Assembly: GCA_963788115.1 (NCBI GenBank)
Contig: CAWBFD010000001.1
Span: 1 to 40,761 of the forward strand
DNA length: 40,761 nucleotides
Direction: 5' to 3'
DNA from: CAWBFD01 sp963788115
Lineage (GTDB): Bacteria > Actinomycetota > Thermoleophilia > Solirubrobacterales > 70-9
The translations under genes were made by a program, and so were the position numbers. This document shows positions 34,356 through 40,761 of this stretch, piece by piece. A model generated the notes under the pieces. The model was not told the origin of the DNA. It did no database searches and saw nothing but the letters and a program-made list of their open reading frames with translations. Within the stretch, counting starts at the first letter, position 1; the number at the start of each line of letters is the position of its first letter.

Positions 34356-34988
34356 CTATCCGGCACGGAACGCGATGCCGTCCAGGGACAGGTGGGTTGT
34401 CCCTCGGTCGCTGCTCACGACTTGACCATCCGCGCGTACGGTCACGAACTGGCCGTTCGCCGACGCGTCGTAGACGGGAAATACGTGAGCCGCGCTCGGT
34501 CGGAAGGCCGGCGGCAGGATGAAGATCGTGAAGTCGGCCGGGTCGGGAGGGACCGTCACCTCGACGCTTCCCTCCAGGTGCACGAGCCCGGCACGGTCCT
34601 TGAAGAAGCCGGCGGGAGCGTGGCCGTCCTCGTGGTTCCTCCACGCGCGGATCGTTTCGATCTCGGGGTTCGTGCCGCGACCGCAGAACTCGCCGGTTCG
34701 CCCGAGGCCGCAGTTGTTGTTCACGAGCGGATAGGGAAGAACCTCGGTCACCGGTCCGGAGAGATCGAGCGATGGCGCGAGCTTCCCGGTCGTCACCGCA
34801 CCGTTGGCGAGGTCCGGTGTCTTGACCTCGCCCGACTTGATGTGCGGCGAGCGCACCGCGTTCGTCTTGATGTCCTCCGGACCGATCGTCGAGGCCGCGT
34901 ACGCGCCGCCGCCCGCAAGCACCCCGAAGACGGCGATCGTCGACATGACGTTCGCGTAGGTGAGCCTGTGGCGCAACCGGTCGAACAT
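34356..34988 (-). CDS. exported protein of a Thermoleophilia-type surface family
   Basis: The ATG at 34988 follows GGGGAGGAA. The 210-residue protein begins LRHRLTYANVMSTIAVFGVL, a signal or anchor sequence typical for this lineage, then a linker of imperfect repeats (IGPEDIKTNAVRSPHIKSGE, VKTPDLANGAVTTGKL) and a beta-rich domain with cysteines. It shares the leader-plus-linker plan with the protein at 9370-9987 but has a different C-terminal domain. It is probably extracellular; function unknown. Confidence 0.77.
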   Translation of the reverse strand: MFDRLRHRLTYANVMSTIAVFGVLAGGGAYAASTIGPEDIKTNAVRSPHIKSGEVKTPDLANGAVTTGKLAPSLDLSGPVTEVLPYPLVNNNCGLGRTGEFCGRGTNPEIETIRAWRNHEDGHAPAGFFKDRAGLVHLEGSVEVTVPPDPADFTIFILPPAFRPSAAHVFPVYDASANGQFVTVRADGQVVSSDRGTTHLSLDGIAFRAG

Positions 34989-35141
34989 CCGTGATTCCTC
35001 CCCTCAGCGGCCAGCCGGCCCACGTCCCCTCTCCCAGCCGAGCGCTGGCTGGGACTGTCACTTAGGGATATCGGTCTGGCGATCCGATCGCTTTAGGCCG
35101 CGCCGCTAGCAGCGGCCGCGCGTGAGCTATCTGGAGCTATC

Positions 35142-35600
35142 TCAGGACCAGTTGTCCGCCGCGACCTCGGCCGGGTCGGGGACCTCGTAGTCCTCCTTCG
35201 GCGTGCCGATCCGCAGCGGGTTGCCGAACGGGTCGCGCAGGCCGCAGTCGGTTCCGTAGAACCGCTCGGTGGGCTCCTCGGTGAACTCGACTCCCTTGGC
35301 GCGCAGCTCCTCGTAGGTCTTGTGGATGTCGTCCACGGCGATGATGCCGGCCATGCCCATCGCCCCCTTGGTCACCAGCTCGCGGATCTGCTCCGCGGTG
35401 GCGTCGTCGTGGGCGGGCGGGCCGGGCCTCTCCAGCAGCAGCTCGAGGTCGGGCTGACCGGGGAAGTTGACCGTGAGCCAGCGCATGAAGCCGAGATCGG
35501 CGTCGGTGTTGACCTCGAAGCCGAGCTTGCCGACGTAGAAGTCGAGCGCCTCGTCCTGATCGAGTACATAGACCTGTGTATGAGTGATTTTGTTTGGCAT
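35142..35600 (-). CDS. VOC (glyoxalase-like) protein
   Basis: Start at the ATG at 35600 (MPNKITHTQVYVLDQDEALD), giving 152 residues; the longer frame to 35642 overlaps the upstream region without family likeness. Both VOC modules are present: DFYVGKLGFEVNTDADLGFM and FTEEPTERFYGTDCGLRDPF. It lies 10 bases after the AraC-type gene, an arrangement seen often in actinobacteria, so the two are probably one operon and the regulator may act on or respond through it. Confidence 0.88.
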   Translation of the reverse strand: MPNKITHTQVYVLDQDEALDFYVGKLGFEVNTDADLGFMRWLTVNFPGQPDLELLLERPGPPAHDDATAEQIRELVTKGAMGMAGIIAVDDIHKTYEELRAKGVEFTEEPTERFYGTDCGLRDPFGNPLRIGTPKEDYEVPDPAEVAADNWS

Positions 35601-35610
35601 GTCGCCGAGG

Positions 35611-36036
35611 CTAACCCCCGCGGCGCGCTCTCGCTTCTCCAAAACTGCTCGGTCTGGTCCACGCCTTGGCGAAGCAGGCCGGAACGGCTCTGAGGTCGGC
35701 CGCCCGCCACCGGTAGGTGGTCGGCGGCTCGCCGACGATCTCGGTGAACGTGCGGCTGAAGGTGCCGAGGCTGGAGAACCCGACGTCGAAGCAGATCTCG
35801 GTCACGCTGCGATCGGTCTCCCTGAGCAGGAACATCGCCCGCTCCACCCGGCGGCGCTGGAGGTAGCGGTGCGGCGTCTCGCCGAAGGTGGCACGAAAGA
35901 CGCGGATGAAGTGCGCCTCGGAGACGTACGCGATCCGCGCGAGCGTCGGGATGTCGAGGGGCTTGGCGTAGTCTCGGTCCATCGCGTCGCGGGCGCGAAG
36001 CATGTGGCGGTTGGACTCCTCGACCGCTCGGCTCAT
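35611..36036 (-). CDS. AraC family transcriptional regulator
   Basis: This 141-residue protein is a stand-alone AraC DNA-binding domain: PLDIPTLARIAYVSEAHFIR is the first helix-turn-helix and SVTEICFDVGFSSLGTFSRT the second, ending with GEPPTTYR. There is no ligand-binding domain, so it may need a partner. The tail past residue 115 is basic and looks unstructured. It is the first gene of a pair with the VOC gene. Confidence 0.9.
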   Translation of the reverse strand: MSRAVEESNRHMLRARDAMDRDYAKPLDIPTLARIAYVSEAHFIRVFRATFGETPHRYLQRRRVERAMFLLRETDRSVTEICFDVGFSSLGTFSRTFTEIVGEPPTTYRWRAADLRAVPACFAKAWTRPSSFGEARARRGG

Positions 36037-36078
36037 TCCCTCTCAGTGTGCCGGGTCCGGCCCGACCGGCGCCCGCTC

Positions 36079-36726
36079 TCAGGCGGGCAGCCGAGCCACG
36101 TAGTACGTCCCCGCGCCCGCCTCGCCCGCCTCGACCGTGGCCAGGCCCGCCCTCTCAAATCCGCGCTCCAGTACGCTCGCCGGCGTATAGAACGGGGTCC
36201 CGGCGCCGAAGCTCGCGGCGACGATCGCGTGGCCGCCCGGTCGCAGAACCCGAGCGACCTCGGCGAAGAACGGCGGCATGTTCAGGTGCGCAACGAGGTC
36301 GAACGACTCATCCTCGTATGGGAGTGCCGCCGCGTCGGCGACCCTGAATGCGATCCGACCCTCGGGGTCGAGGCCAGTCTTCGCCCGCGCCTCCGCGATC
36401 ATCTCCTCGGAGAGGTCGACGCCGCGCACCCGCGCCTGGGGGAACTCCCGGGCCAGGAACAGGGCGCCGACGCCGGTGCCACAGCCGACCTCGAGCGCCC
36501 GCTCCGGCTGGGGGCTGACGTGAAGGACGGCGGTTGCCAGCGGGGTCAGATAGTCAGGGGCCCGCGCCCTCGGTCTCTCATCCCACCCGCGCGCCCTGGC
36601 GTCGAAGGCGCGGCGCACGGGCGCGCGGAGCAGCGGCCACAGCCATGGAGCGCGGGTGACGACGTCGTTGATCGCCCGTCCCAGCAGCCGCTCACGGGCG
36701 CCCGGGCCCGATTCGTCGTTCGCCAT
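36079..36726 (-). CDS. class I SAM-dependent methyltransferase
   Basis: This 215-residue protein has motif I (RALEVGCGTGVGALFLAREF), VRGVDLSEEMIAEARAKTG, the ALPYEDESFDLVAHLNMPPF motif and RVLRPGGHAIVAASF. The fold is complete and the family is the Methyltransf_11/25 type acting on small molecules. The substrate is unknown. It starts with ATG at 36726. Confidence 0.88.
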   Translation of the reverse strand: MANDESGPGARERLLGRAINDVVTRAPWLWPLLRAPVRRAFDARARGWDERPRARAPDYLTPLATAVLHVSPQPERALEVGCGTGVGALFLAREFPQARVRGVDLSEEMIAEARAKTGLDPEGRIAFRVADAAALPYEDESFDLVAHLNMPPFFAEVARVLRPGGHAIVAASFGAGTPFYTPASVLERGFERAGLATVEAGEAGAGTYYVARLPA

Positions 36727-36796
36727 TGGCCGATCATGGCAAGGCTGCGCTGGCGCCGGAGCTGACGGCGACGGGGTCGCGCCCTACGCCCCTGGA

Positions 36797-36889
36797 GTCG
36801 GGTCGATGTACGGTCGACTTCTCGGCGCTGCCGATCGGGCGGCCGGCGTCGTCGACCAGCACGATGAATTCGGGCCCCGCCGGCGGACG
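36797..36889 (-). pseudogene. N-terminal fragment of isopentenyl-diphosphate isomerase (type 1)
   Basis: About 31 codons read PEFIVLVDDAGRPIGSAEKS then TVHRPD, the conserved beginning of type 1 Idi (E.VVLVDE.G..IG.AEK..VH). The next expected segment (TPLHLAFS) and the Nudix motif are absent in all frames downstream. It is a short relic rather than a gene. Confidence 0.6.
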
Positions 36890-37205
36890 TGGCGCTCGTC
36901 GGATTCCTCGGCGCCTCGTGACGGGAGCCGCCGCGGGTCGTTGCGAAGAGCGGAGATCCCTACTCACGAGCCTCGGCACCGAGAACCTCTAGGGGACTCT
37001 TTGCGCCGTGCTCCACTTCTGAAGCGTTAGCCGCGGTCACGTCGGCCATAGGCGCGCAGCCATTCCGAGACAGAATCGGCACGATCAGCGCGCCATGGAC
37101 GCGTGGCGTGGCGTCAGGGTGGAGCGATGAGCTCACGAGACACCCGGGTACGTGTTGGCGGCGTCCGCGAGCCGCTCGAGGCCGGCGGGTGCGACCGATG
37201 AGCCC
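36890..37205. other. no gene seen
   Basis: About 316 bases between the Idi relic and the toxin-like gene. Open frames here are short and lack family likeness. I see no terminator, repeat or RNA gene. Confidence 0.4.
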
Positions 37206-37415
37206 GTGAGGCTCACCCGCCACGCGCGCAACCGCATGCGCCTCTACGGCGTCAACCGCAACGAGGTCGCGGAGGTAGTCGCGCGCCGAGCGCAGGTGGA
37301 TCGCGATGTAAGCGGCAATTCCGTCATCACCGGCGAGGTCGGCGGCCGAAGCTTGGCTGTGATCGTGGCGGCCGACGACCCGAATCTGGTCATTACCCTT
37401 CACCCTGAGGATTGA
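37206..37415 (+). CDS. DUF4258-like small protein, putative toxin
   Basis: GTG at 37206 gives a 69-residue protein starting MRLTRHARNRMRLYGVNRNE; the longer frame to 37152 adds unrelated codons. It continues with VAEVVARRAQVDRD, then GGRSLAVIVAADDPNLVITL. This matches the DUF4258/RelE-BrnT-like pattern of a His-Ala-xx-Arg-Met helix followed by beta-strands. The following gene starts 2 bases after its stop and is a DUF2283-like protein, a pairing often regarded as a toxin-antitoxin type module. Activity untested. Confidence 0.7.
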   Translation: MRLTRHARNRMRLYGVNRNEVAEVVARRAQVDRDVSGNSVITGEVGGRSLAVIVAADDPNLVITLHPED

Positions 37416-37417
37416 GC

Positions 37418-37707
37418 ATGCGCGCGGAATACGACAGCGAAGCGAACGCAATCGCGATCACCCTCGTCGAGGGGGCCCGAGCGGACAGCGCCGACCGCGT
37501 CCATCCCCGGGCCGTCGTCGCCCTGGACGCCTCGGCGCCGGTGACGTCGAGTTGCTCTCCCCGGATGAGGGGATCGAGGAGCCGCTCCAGTCCGTTGCCC
37601 AGAAGTACTCGCTCGACCTCGAGGCGCTGAAGGCCGCAACCCACTCTGCGCTCGACGCTCCCGATCGGCAGGTGGTGCTCGAGGTGCTCGCGCGCACGAG
37701 GCCCTGA
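37418..37707 (+). CDS. DUF2283-like small protein, putative antitoxin, frame broken near 37538
   Basis: The ATG at 37418 has GAGG upstream. The first frame reads MRAEYDSEANAIAITLVEGA and VVALDAS, the DUF2283 beginning. Near 37536-37541 (GGCGCCGG) the reading passes to another frame, GDVELLSPDEGIEEPLQSVA and then DAPDRQVVLEVLARTRP with TGA at 37705. A one-base error or mutation is the simplest explanation. It is the likely partner of the preceding DUF4258-like gene. Confidence 0.6.
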
Positions 37708-37834
37708 GCTCGCCCCCCGTCCCTCCCCGTACGCGCTGAGAACTACGGAAACGTCCTCGTTGTGCGCCAGCTCGGCCGGTCGCTGACCTCGACCTCCACG
37801 GCCGAGCGGCCACGGCCCGCTCGCGTGCGCTTGG

Positions 37835-38059
37835 CTAGCGGACGGGAAGCCGCTCCTGGGAAGGCCGTCTCACGGTCTTGAGCGCGCTCAGCGGAAGCTC
37901 CAGCTCCTCGAGAGCATGCCCCCGATCATCGGAGATCTCGACCAAGGCGGCCTCCGAGCCGAAGAGCTCGAGCACGGTGCCGCGCGTGCCCACGGGCCAC
38001 CGTCCGCTTGCGGCCGTCAGCTCGACCACGTCAAGGGTCTTGATTGCGTCAGGGGACAT
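37835..38059 (-). CDS. DUF4926-like small protein
   Basis: The ATG at 38059 gives 74 residues: IKTLDVVELTAASGRWPVGT, RGTVLELFGSEAALVEISDD and a closing LPLSALKTV. This is the small beta-barrel pattern of DUF4926, usually beside a DUF6883-type gene. Here the start overlaps the end of a DUF6883-like reading by 11 bases, so the pair is coupled. The role is presumed antitoxin or partner. Confidence 0.65.
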   Translation of the reverse strand: MSPDAIKTLDVVELTAASGRWPVGTRGTVLELFGSEAALVEISDDRGHALEELELPLSALKTVRRPSQERLPVR

Positions 38060-38304
38060 TGACGTAGGCAGTCGTGAGGCGCGGCGGTGCGCCCTCCTCC
38101 TCGATGATCCAGCCCGTGATGACCTCATGTGTCTGCCCGTTCAAGCCCTCGATCAGCATCGGCACCGAGTATCACAGCCCATATCGTCCCGTGCGGACCT
38201 CACTCACCTCGGCCTCAGCTACGCGGGTGGCGATCTGACTCCGCAGATAGTCCAACCCTCCGGCTGGGTTGGCTCGAGCGCGTCGAAGACGCGCTTCCTG
38301 AGAG
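38049..38304 (-). pseudogene. DUF6883-like protein, truncated and frame broken
   Basis: Pieces in successive minus frames read LRKRVFDALEPTQPEGW, DYLRSQIATRVAEAEVSEVR with TGRYGL, and PMLIEGLNGQTHEVITGWII with APPRLTTAYVNVP then TGA at 38049. Joined, they follow the DUF6883 layout (helices, then beta-strands ending in RL.TAY). At least two single-base shifts are needed, near 38172 and 38250, and the N-terminus is missing or unrecognisable. Confidence 0.5.
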
Positions 38305-38443
38305 CCTGCGCCGAAGTCGGTCGGGGACCTCGAATCACCCTGACGAGCGGCGGGTCGGCATGGCACCATTGATCCAGAGGCGCAAGCCGGCACCTAGGGC
38401 GTTGGGCACCTGCTCCGGGGACAACACGATCGCTGAGGGAGGA

Positions 38444-38527
38444 ATGAATGAGCTCGGGCGACATGCCCGCCACCTGCGGCGATTCCAGCCAGGTACGGCC
38501 GAGGAGCTGATGGAGCGGGAAGCATGA
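38444..38527 (+). CDS. possible 27-codon small ORF
   Basis: ATG at 38444 is preceded by GAGGGAGGA, an excellent ribosome binding site, and the frame ends with TGA at 38527, 19 bases before the nuclease gene. The peptide begins MNELGRHARHLRRF and is basic. It may be a leader peptide or the end of a lost gene; nothing else supports it. Confidence 0.3.
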   Translation: MNELGRHARHLRRFQPGTAEELMEREA

Positions 38528-38546
38528 GCTCCACCACCTGAGGGGT

Positions 38547-39468
38547 ATGCGGCAGCGACAATCAGGAAGAATCTGGCTCGGCTCGTTGATTGCCTTGGCG
38601 ATCACCGTCCTGGTCGCGGTCGCCGTGATCTCCGACGGTGGGGAGGATCCCCGCCCCGACCATCGAGCCGCCTCGGCGGGCGACGCCGCCGGCAACGAGG
38701 CGCCGATCGATGGCGGCCAAGAGGGGGGCGATCGCCACGCCGCCTCGCGCCGGCGGCCGCGTCAGTCCGGTGCAGGCGATGACGACCAGCGAACCGAGCG
38801 GCCGGAGCGAGAGAAGCCGGAGTCCGAGGCCCTGGGTATCCCCGATCGCACCAAGCGGACGACCGTGGTCTCGATCACCGACGGGGACACGGTCGAGCTC
38901 GCGGGACTCGGCGCCTCGCGCCTGATCGGGGTCGACACGCCCGAGGTGTACTTCGGCGAGGAGTGCTACGGGGAGGAGGCCTCGGCGTTCGCCTCGCGCC
39001 TGATGACGCCAGGAGAGACCGTCTACTACCTGCCGGGGTCGAGCGCGTGGACGACTACGGCCAGACCTCGTTACTCTGGCTAGCGGGAGAACGTACTAAC
39101 GCCGCCCTCGCAAGAGGGGTATGCGGCGCGCTCACCATCCCCCCAACGTCGAGTATGCGGAGCTGTTCCGGCGCCTGGCGGCCGACGCTCGCCGGCACGC
39201 CCGCGGGCTCTCGTCACCAAGACCTGTGACGGCGACACCGACAAGCCCGTCGGAGGAGGCGGCGGCGGTTGGGCGGCGACCCGGATCGTGGCGGCGCGCG
39301 GGGCGTCGCAAGCGCCAGCGGCGCCGGCAGTGATGCGAGTCGGCTACTCCCCCTGCGTGCCGACATATCCGCCGAACGTGGACTGCGCGGATCTGAACGG
39401 CCCCGTTGCGGTCACCGGGTCCGACCCACACAGGCTCGACGCGAACAGCGACGGAGCGGGTCGAATAG
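38547..39468 (+). pseudogene. membrane-anchored thermonuclease (SNase) homologue with several frame breaks
   Basis: The first frame has an N-terminal membrane helix (IWLGSLIALAITVLVAVAVI), a long Arg/Asp/Glu-rich linker and the start of an SNase domain with intact ITDGDTVEL and LIGVDTPEVYF. The frame changes at the G run near 39035 (VERVDDYGQTSLLW follows) and again at the C run 39139-39144 (PPNVEYAELFRRLAADARRH). A last piece, PPNVDCADLNGPVAVTGSDP, is the Excalibur-like DxDxDGxGCE tail seen on such nucleases. The intended end is near the TAG at 39466-39468. The Glu missing in the lysozyme fusion at 8107 is present here. Confidence 0.7.
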
Positions 39469-39697
39469 CGGCGGAGTCAGCCAGTGTGGCCCGGTCTTCG
39501 ACGTTTGTTGGAGGAGCACTGCTGCTGCTGCGCGCCCGCATGGCGGCCCTCCGACCGTTGCGTCGACGGCCAGCGCCCAGGCAGGACTGACAAACTCATC
39601 CAGGAGCGCACGGTGCTGCCTCCCCGGATTGATGCCCGCCCGCCCGCGCTCGCTTGACGCGAAAGGAGAAGGACCCGCCGCGACCGAGAGGGCGTGA

Positions 39698-40135
39698 CTA
39701 CCGCCGGATGACGGTCAGCTCGGGCGTGGCGGCTGCGCCGACGCGATCGGCATCGAACAGCCCGCATTCGTCGATCGTCTCGCAGCCGCAGCCCTCGGCG
39801 GTCTTGAGCCAGTCGCGCATCGCCTCGGCGCGGACGATCAGCGCCTCGACCTCGGGCAGCTTCTTCGCGGCGAGCTCCTGGAGCTGCTCGGAGATCGGGG
39901 CGGAGCCGGCGTCGACGAGCTCGCGGATCTCGTCGAGGCTGAGCCCGGCGCGCTGAGAGACGTCGATCAGCGCCAGGCGGCGCAGGATGCTCGGGTCGTA
40001 GACGCGCTGGCCGGAGACGCGCTCGGGCTCGGGCAGCAGGCCGATCTGCTCGTAGTAGCGGATCGCGCTCTTTCGCAGGCCGGCCCGCTCGGCCACCTGG
40101 CCGATGCGCAGCTTGTCGTCGCTAAGAGAAATCAC
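39698..40135 (-). CDS. MerR family regulator with Cys cluster (SoxR-like)
   Basis: This 145-residue protein has the MerR winged helix (RIGQVAERAGLRKSAIRYYE, then QIGLLPEPERVSGQRVYD), the coupling helix, and a C-terminal EGCGCETIDECGLF. SoxR has CxxCxCxxxxxC; here the first Cys is Ala, leaving CxCxxxxxC, which may bind a metal ion rather than a [2Fe-2S] cluster. The longest start is GTG at 40135, directly beside the operator and without a ribosome binding site, so the mRNA may be leaderless. It is divergent from a small two-gene membrane-protein operon it probably controls. Confidence 0.88.
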   Translation of the reverse strand: MISLSDDKLRIGQVAERAGLRKSAIRYYEQIGLLPEPERVSGQRVYDPSILRRLALIDVSQRAGLSLDEIRELVDAGSAPISEQLQELAAKKLPEVEALIVRAEAMRDWLKTAEGCGCETIDECGLFDADRVGAAATPELTVIRR

Positions 40136-40162
40136 TTGACCTCAAGTCGGCTTGAGGGTCAA
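40136..40162 (+). promoter_or_regulatory. MerR/SoxR-type operator overlapping the promoter
   Basis: The sequence from 40136 is TTGACCTCAAG, then TCGG, then CTTGAGGGTCAA: a near-perfect inverted repeat with one extra G in the right arm. Its core (ACCTCAAG...CTTGAGG) is almost the classical SoxR site. TTGACC can serve as a -35 box, with the dyad filling a long spacer as in MerR-type promoters; a -10 would fall near 40161-40167 but is poor. The mirrored TTGACC on the other strand could serve the regulator gene. Confidence 0.78.
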
Positions 40163-40195
40163 GAGTAGCTGCGCCACCTCTCCAAGGAGCCTGAA

Positions 40196-40520
40196 ATGCC
40201 GACCACGATCCCGATTGCCTGCAGCCTCGATCAAGCCGAACTGCCCGAGCGCGGCGCGCAGATGGCCCAGCTGGGCCAGACGCCTGACCGCGGTCCACGC
40301 CGAGGGCCTGACGCGCGCGCCTGCGCTTCCCGCTCGACCGAGCGCGCCGAGGTCGAGGCCTTCGTCGCGGCCGAGTCCGCCTGCTGCCCGTTCTTTGGCT
40401 TCGAGCAGACGACTCGAGGACGACGAGCTCGAGCTCGCCGTCACCGCCCCCGAGGACGGCGAATGGGCCGTGCGCGGCCTGGTCGCCGGCTTCGTCGCCG
40501 GCTGGGGAGGCCTCGTATGA
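40196..40520 (+). pseudogene. small cysteine-containing protein of mer-like operons, several frame breaks
   Basis: ATG at 40196 follows AAGGAG. The first frame gives MPTTIPIACSLDQAELPERG; later pieces in changing frames are LTAVHAEGL, ERAEVEAFVAAESACCPFFG and LEDDELELAVTAPEDGEWAV, ending VAGWGGLV with TGA at 40520. Put together this resembles the short proteins with an AC(S/T)L start and an E..CCPF centre that accompany MerR regulators. Three or more single-base shifts in 325 bases suggest poor sequence here rather than natural decay. Confidence 0.5.
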
Positions 40521-40753
40521 GCGAGGCGACCGAGCGCCGAGCCGCCCGAGCCCGGACCAGTTGGCGCGCGCGCCTGGCCGCGCCGGCGCTCGCCGGCCTC
40601 GCGGTCCTGTGCTGTCTCGGCGCGCCGCTGATCGTCGGCGCGCTCGGGCTCGCTGACGATCGGCGCCGTCTTCGGCATCGTCGCCGGCGGCCTCGCGCTG
40701 CTCGCGCTCTGCCTGTGGGCGGCACGACGCCTGACGACGGGTCGGGCTGCTAG
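40517..40753 (+). CDS. small membrane protein with CC motif (MerT-like), frame broken near 40650
   Basis: The ATG at 40517 overlaps the previous stop (ATGA). The product starts MSEATERRAARARTSWRARL and has a helix containing AVLCCLGAPLIVGALG, a vicinal Cys pair in a membrane helix as in MerT-type metal transporters. Near 40645-40653 the frame must shift by one base to continue LTIGAVFGIVAGGLALLALC, a second helix, and end at TAG 40751. A new ATG follows immediately at 40754, so the operon goes on beyond the window. Metal transport is inferred. Confidence 0.55.
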   Translation: MSEATERRAARARTSWRARLAAPALAGLAVLCCLGAPLIVGALGLADDRRRLRHRRRRPRAARALPVGGTTPDDGSGC

Positions 40754-40761
40754 ATGACGCT

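Overview
The window is high-GC DNA with short intergenic gaps and frequent GTG starts. It most likely comes from an actinobacterium of class Thermoleophilia (Solirubrobacterales-like), perhaps a soil metagenome assembly. This rests on lineage-typical families: two exported proteins with the signal and linker pattern common in that group (9.4-10.0 kb and 34.4-35.0 kb), an NTF2-like protein, DUF899, DUF6941, DUF429, and a DrrAB-type exporter with a MarR regulator. No rRNA, tRNA, CRISPR array or recognisable insertion sequence was seen.

Region by region. 0-9.3 kb: 3' part of a GH78 alpha-L-rhamnosidase, an ANTAR regulator with a degenerate receiver, an epoxide hydrolase, an exported protein, a membrane protein coupled to an SRPBCC-methyltransferase fusion, a DUF899 protein, and a GH25 lysozyme fused to a degenerate nuclease domain. 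9.4-19.4 kb: an exported protein, a frame-broken PLP decarboxylase, a DrrA/DrrB-type ABC exporter with two permeases and a divergent MarR gene, a lipoprotein, an ECF sigma factor coupled to an anti-sigma-like membrane protein, a DivIVA-like coiled coil, a methyltransferase, a VOC protein and an NTF2-like protein.

19.4-32.4 kb is the accessory part. It seems to sit inside a split DUF429 gene, with the C-terminal piece at 19.44-19.57 kb and the N-terminal piece at 31.79-32.41 kb in matching order and strand. Inside are: (a) a pair encoding an 844-residue protein with about sixteen 29-residue helical repeats and a C-terminal HExxH zincin-like domain, followed by a caspase-fold peptidase (His168/Cys202); and (b) a likely anti-phage or conflict cassette. 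The cassette has a TIR-TIR-SIR2 protein and an adjacent STAND NTPase with WD40 repeats on the minus strand, and divergently a RipA-like membrane protein overlapped by a small RyR-like protein. In this model the STAND-WD40 protein senses, the TIR/SIR2 protein depletes or converts NAD, and the divergent pair is an accessory membrane module.

32.5-36.7 kb returns to ordinary genes: exported proteins, DUF6941, an AraC-VOC pair and a methyltransferase. 36.7-40.76 kb is a worn region: an idi scrap, two toxin-antitoxin-like pairs, a broken membrane-anchored nuclease, and a MerR regulator divergent from a small CC-motif membrane-protein operon across a SoxR-like operator.

At least a dozen genes are broken by single-base shifts, several of them at short G or C runs. 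Many breaks may therefore be assembly errors rather than true pseudogenes; this should be kept in mind when reading 'broken' calls.
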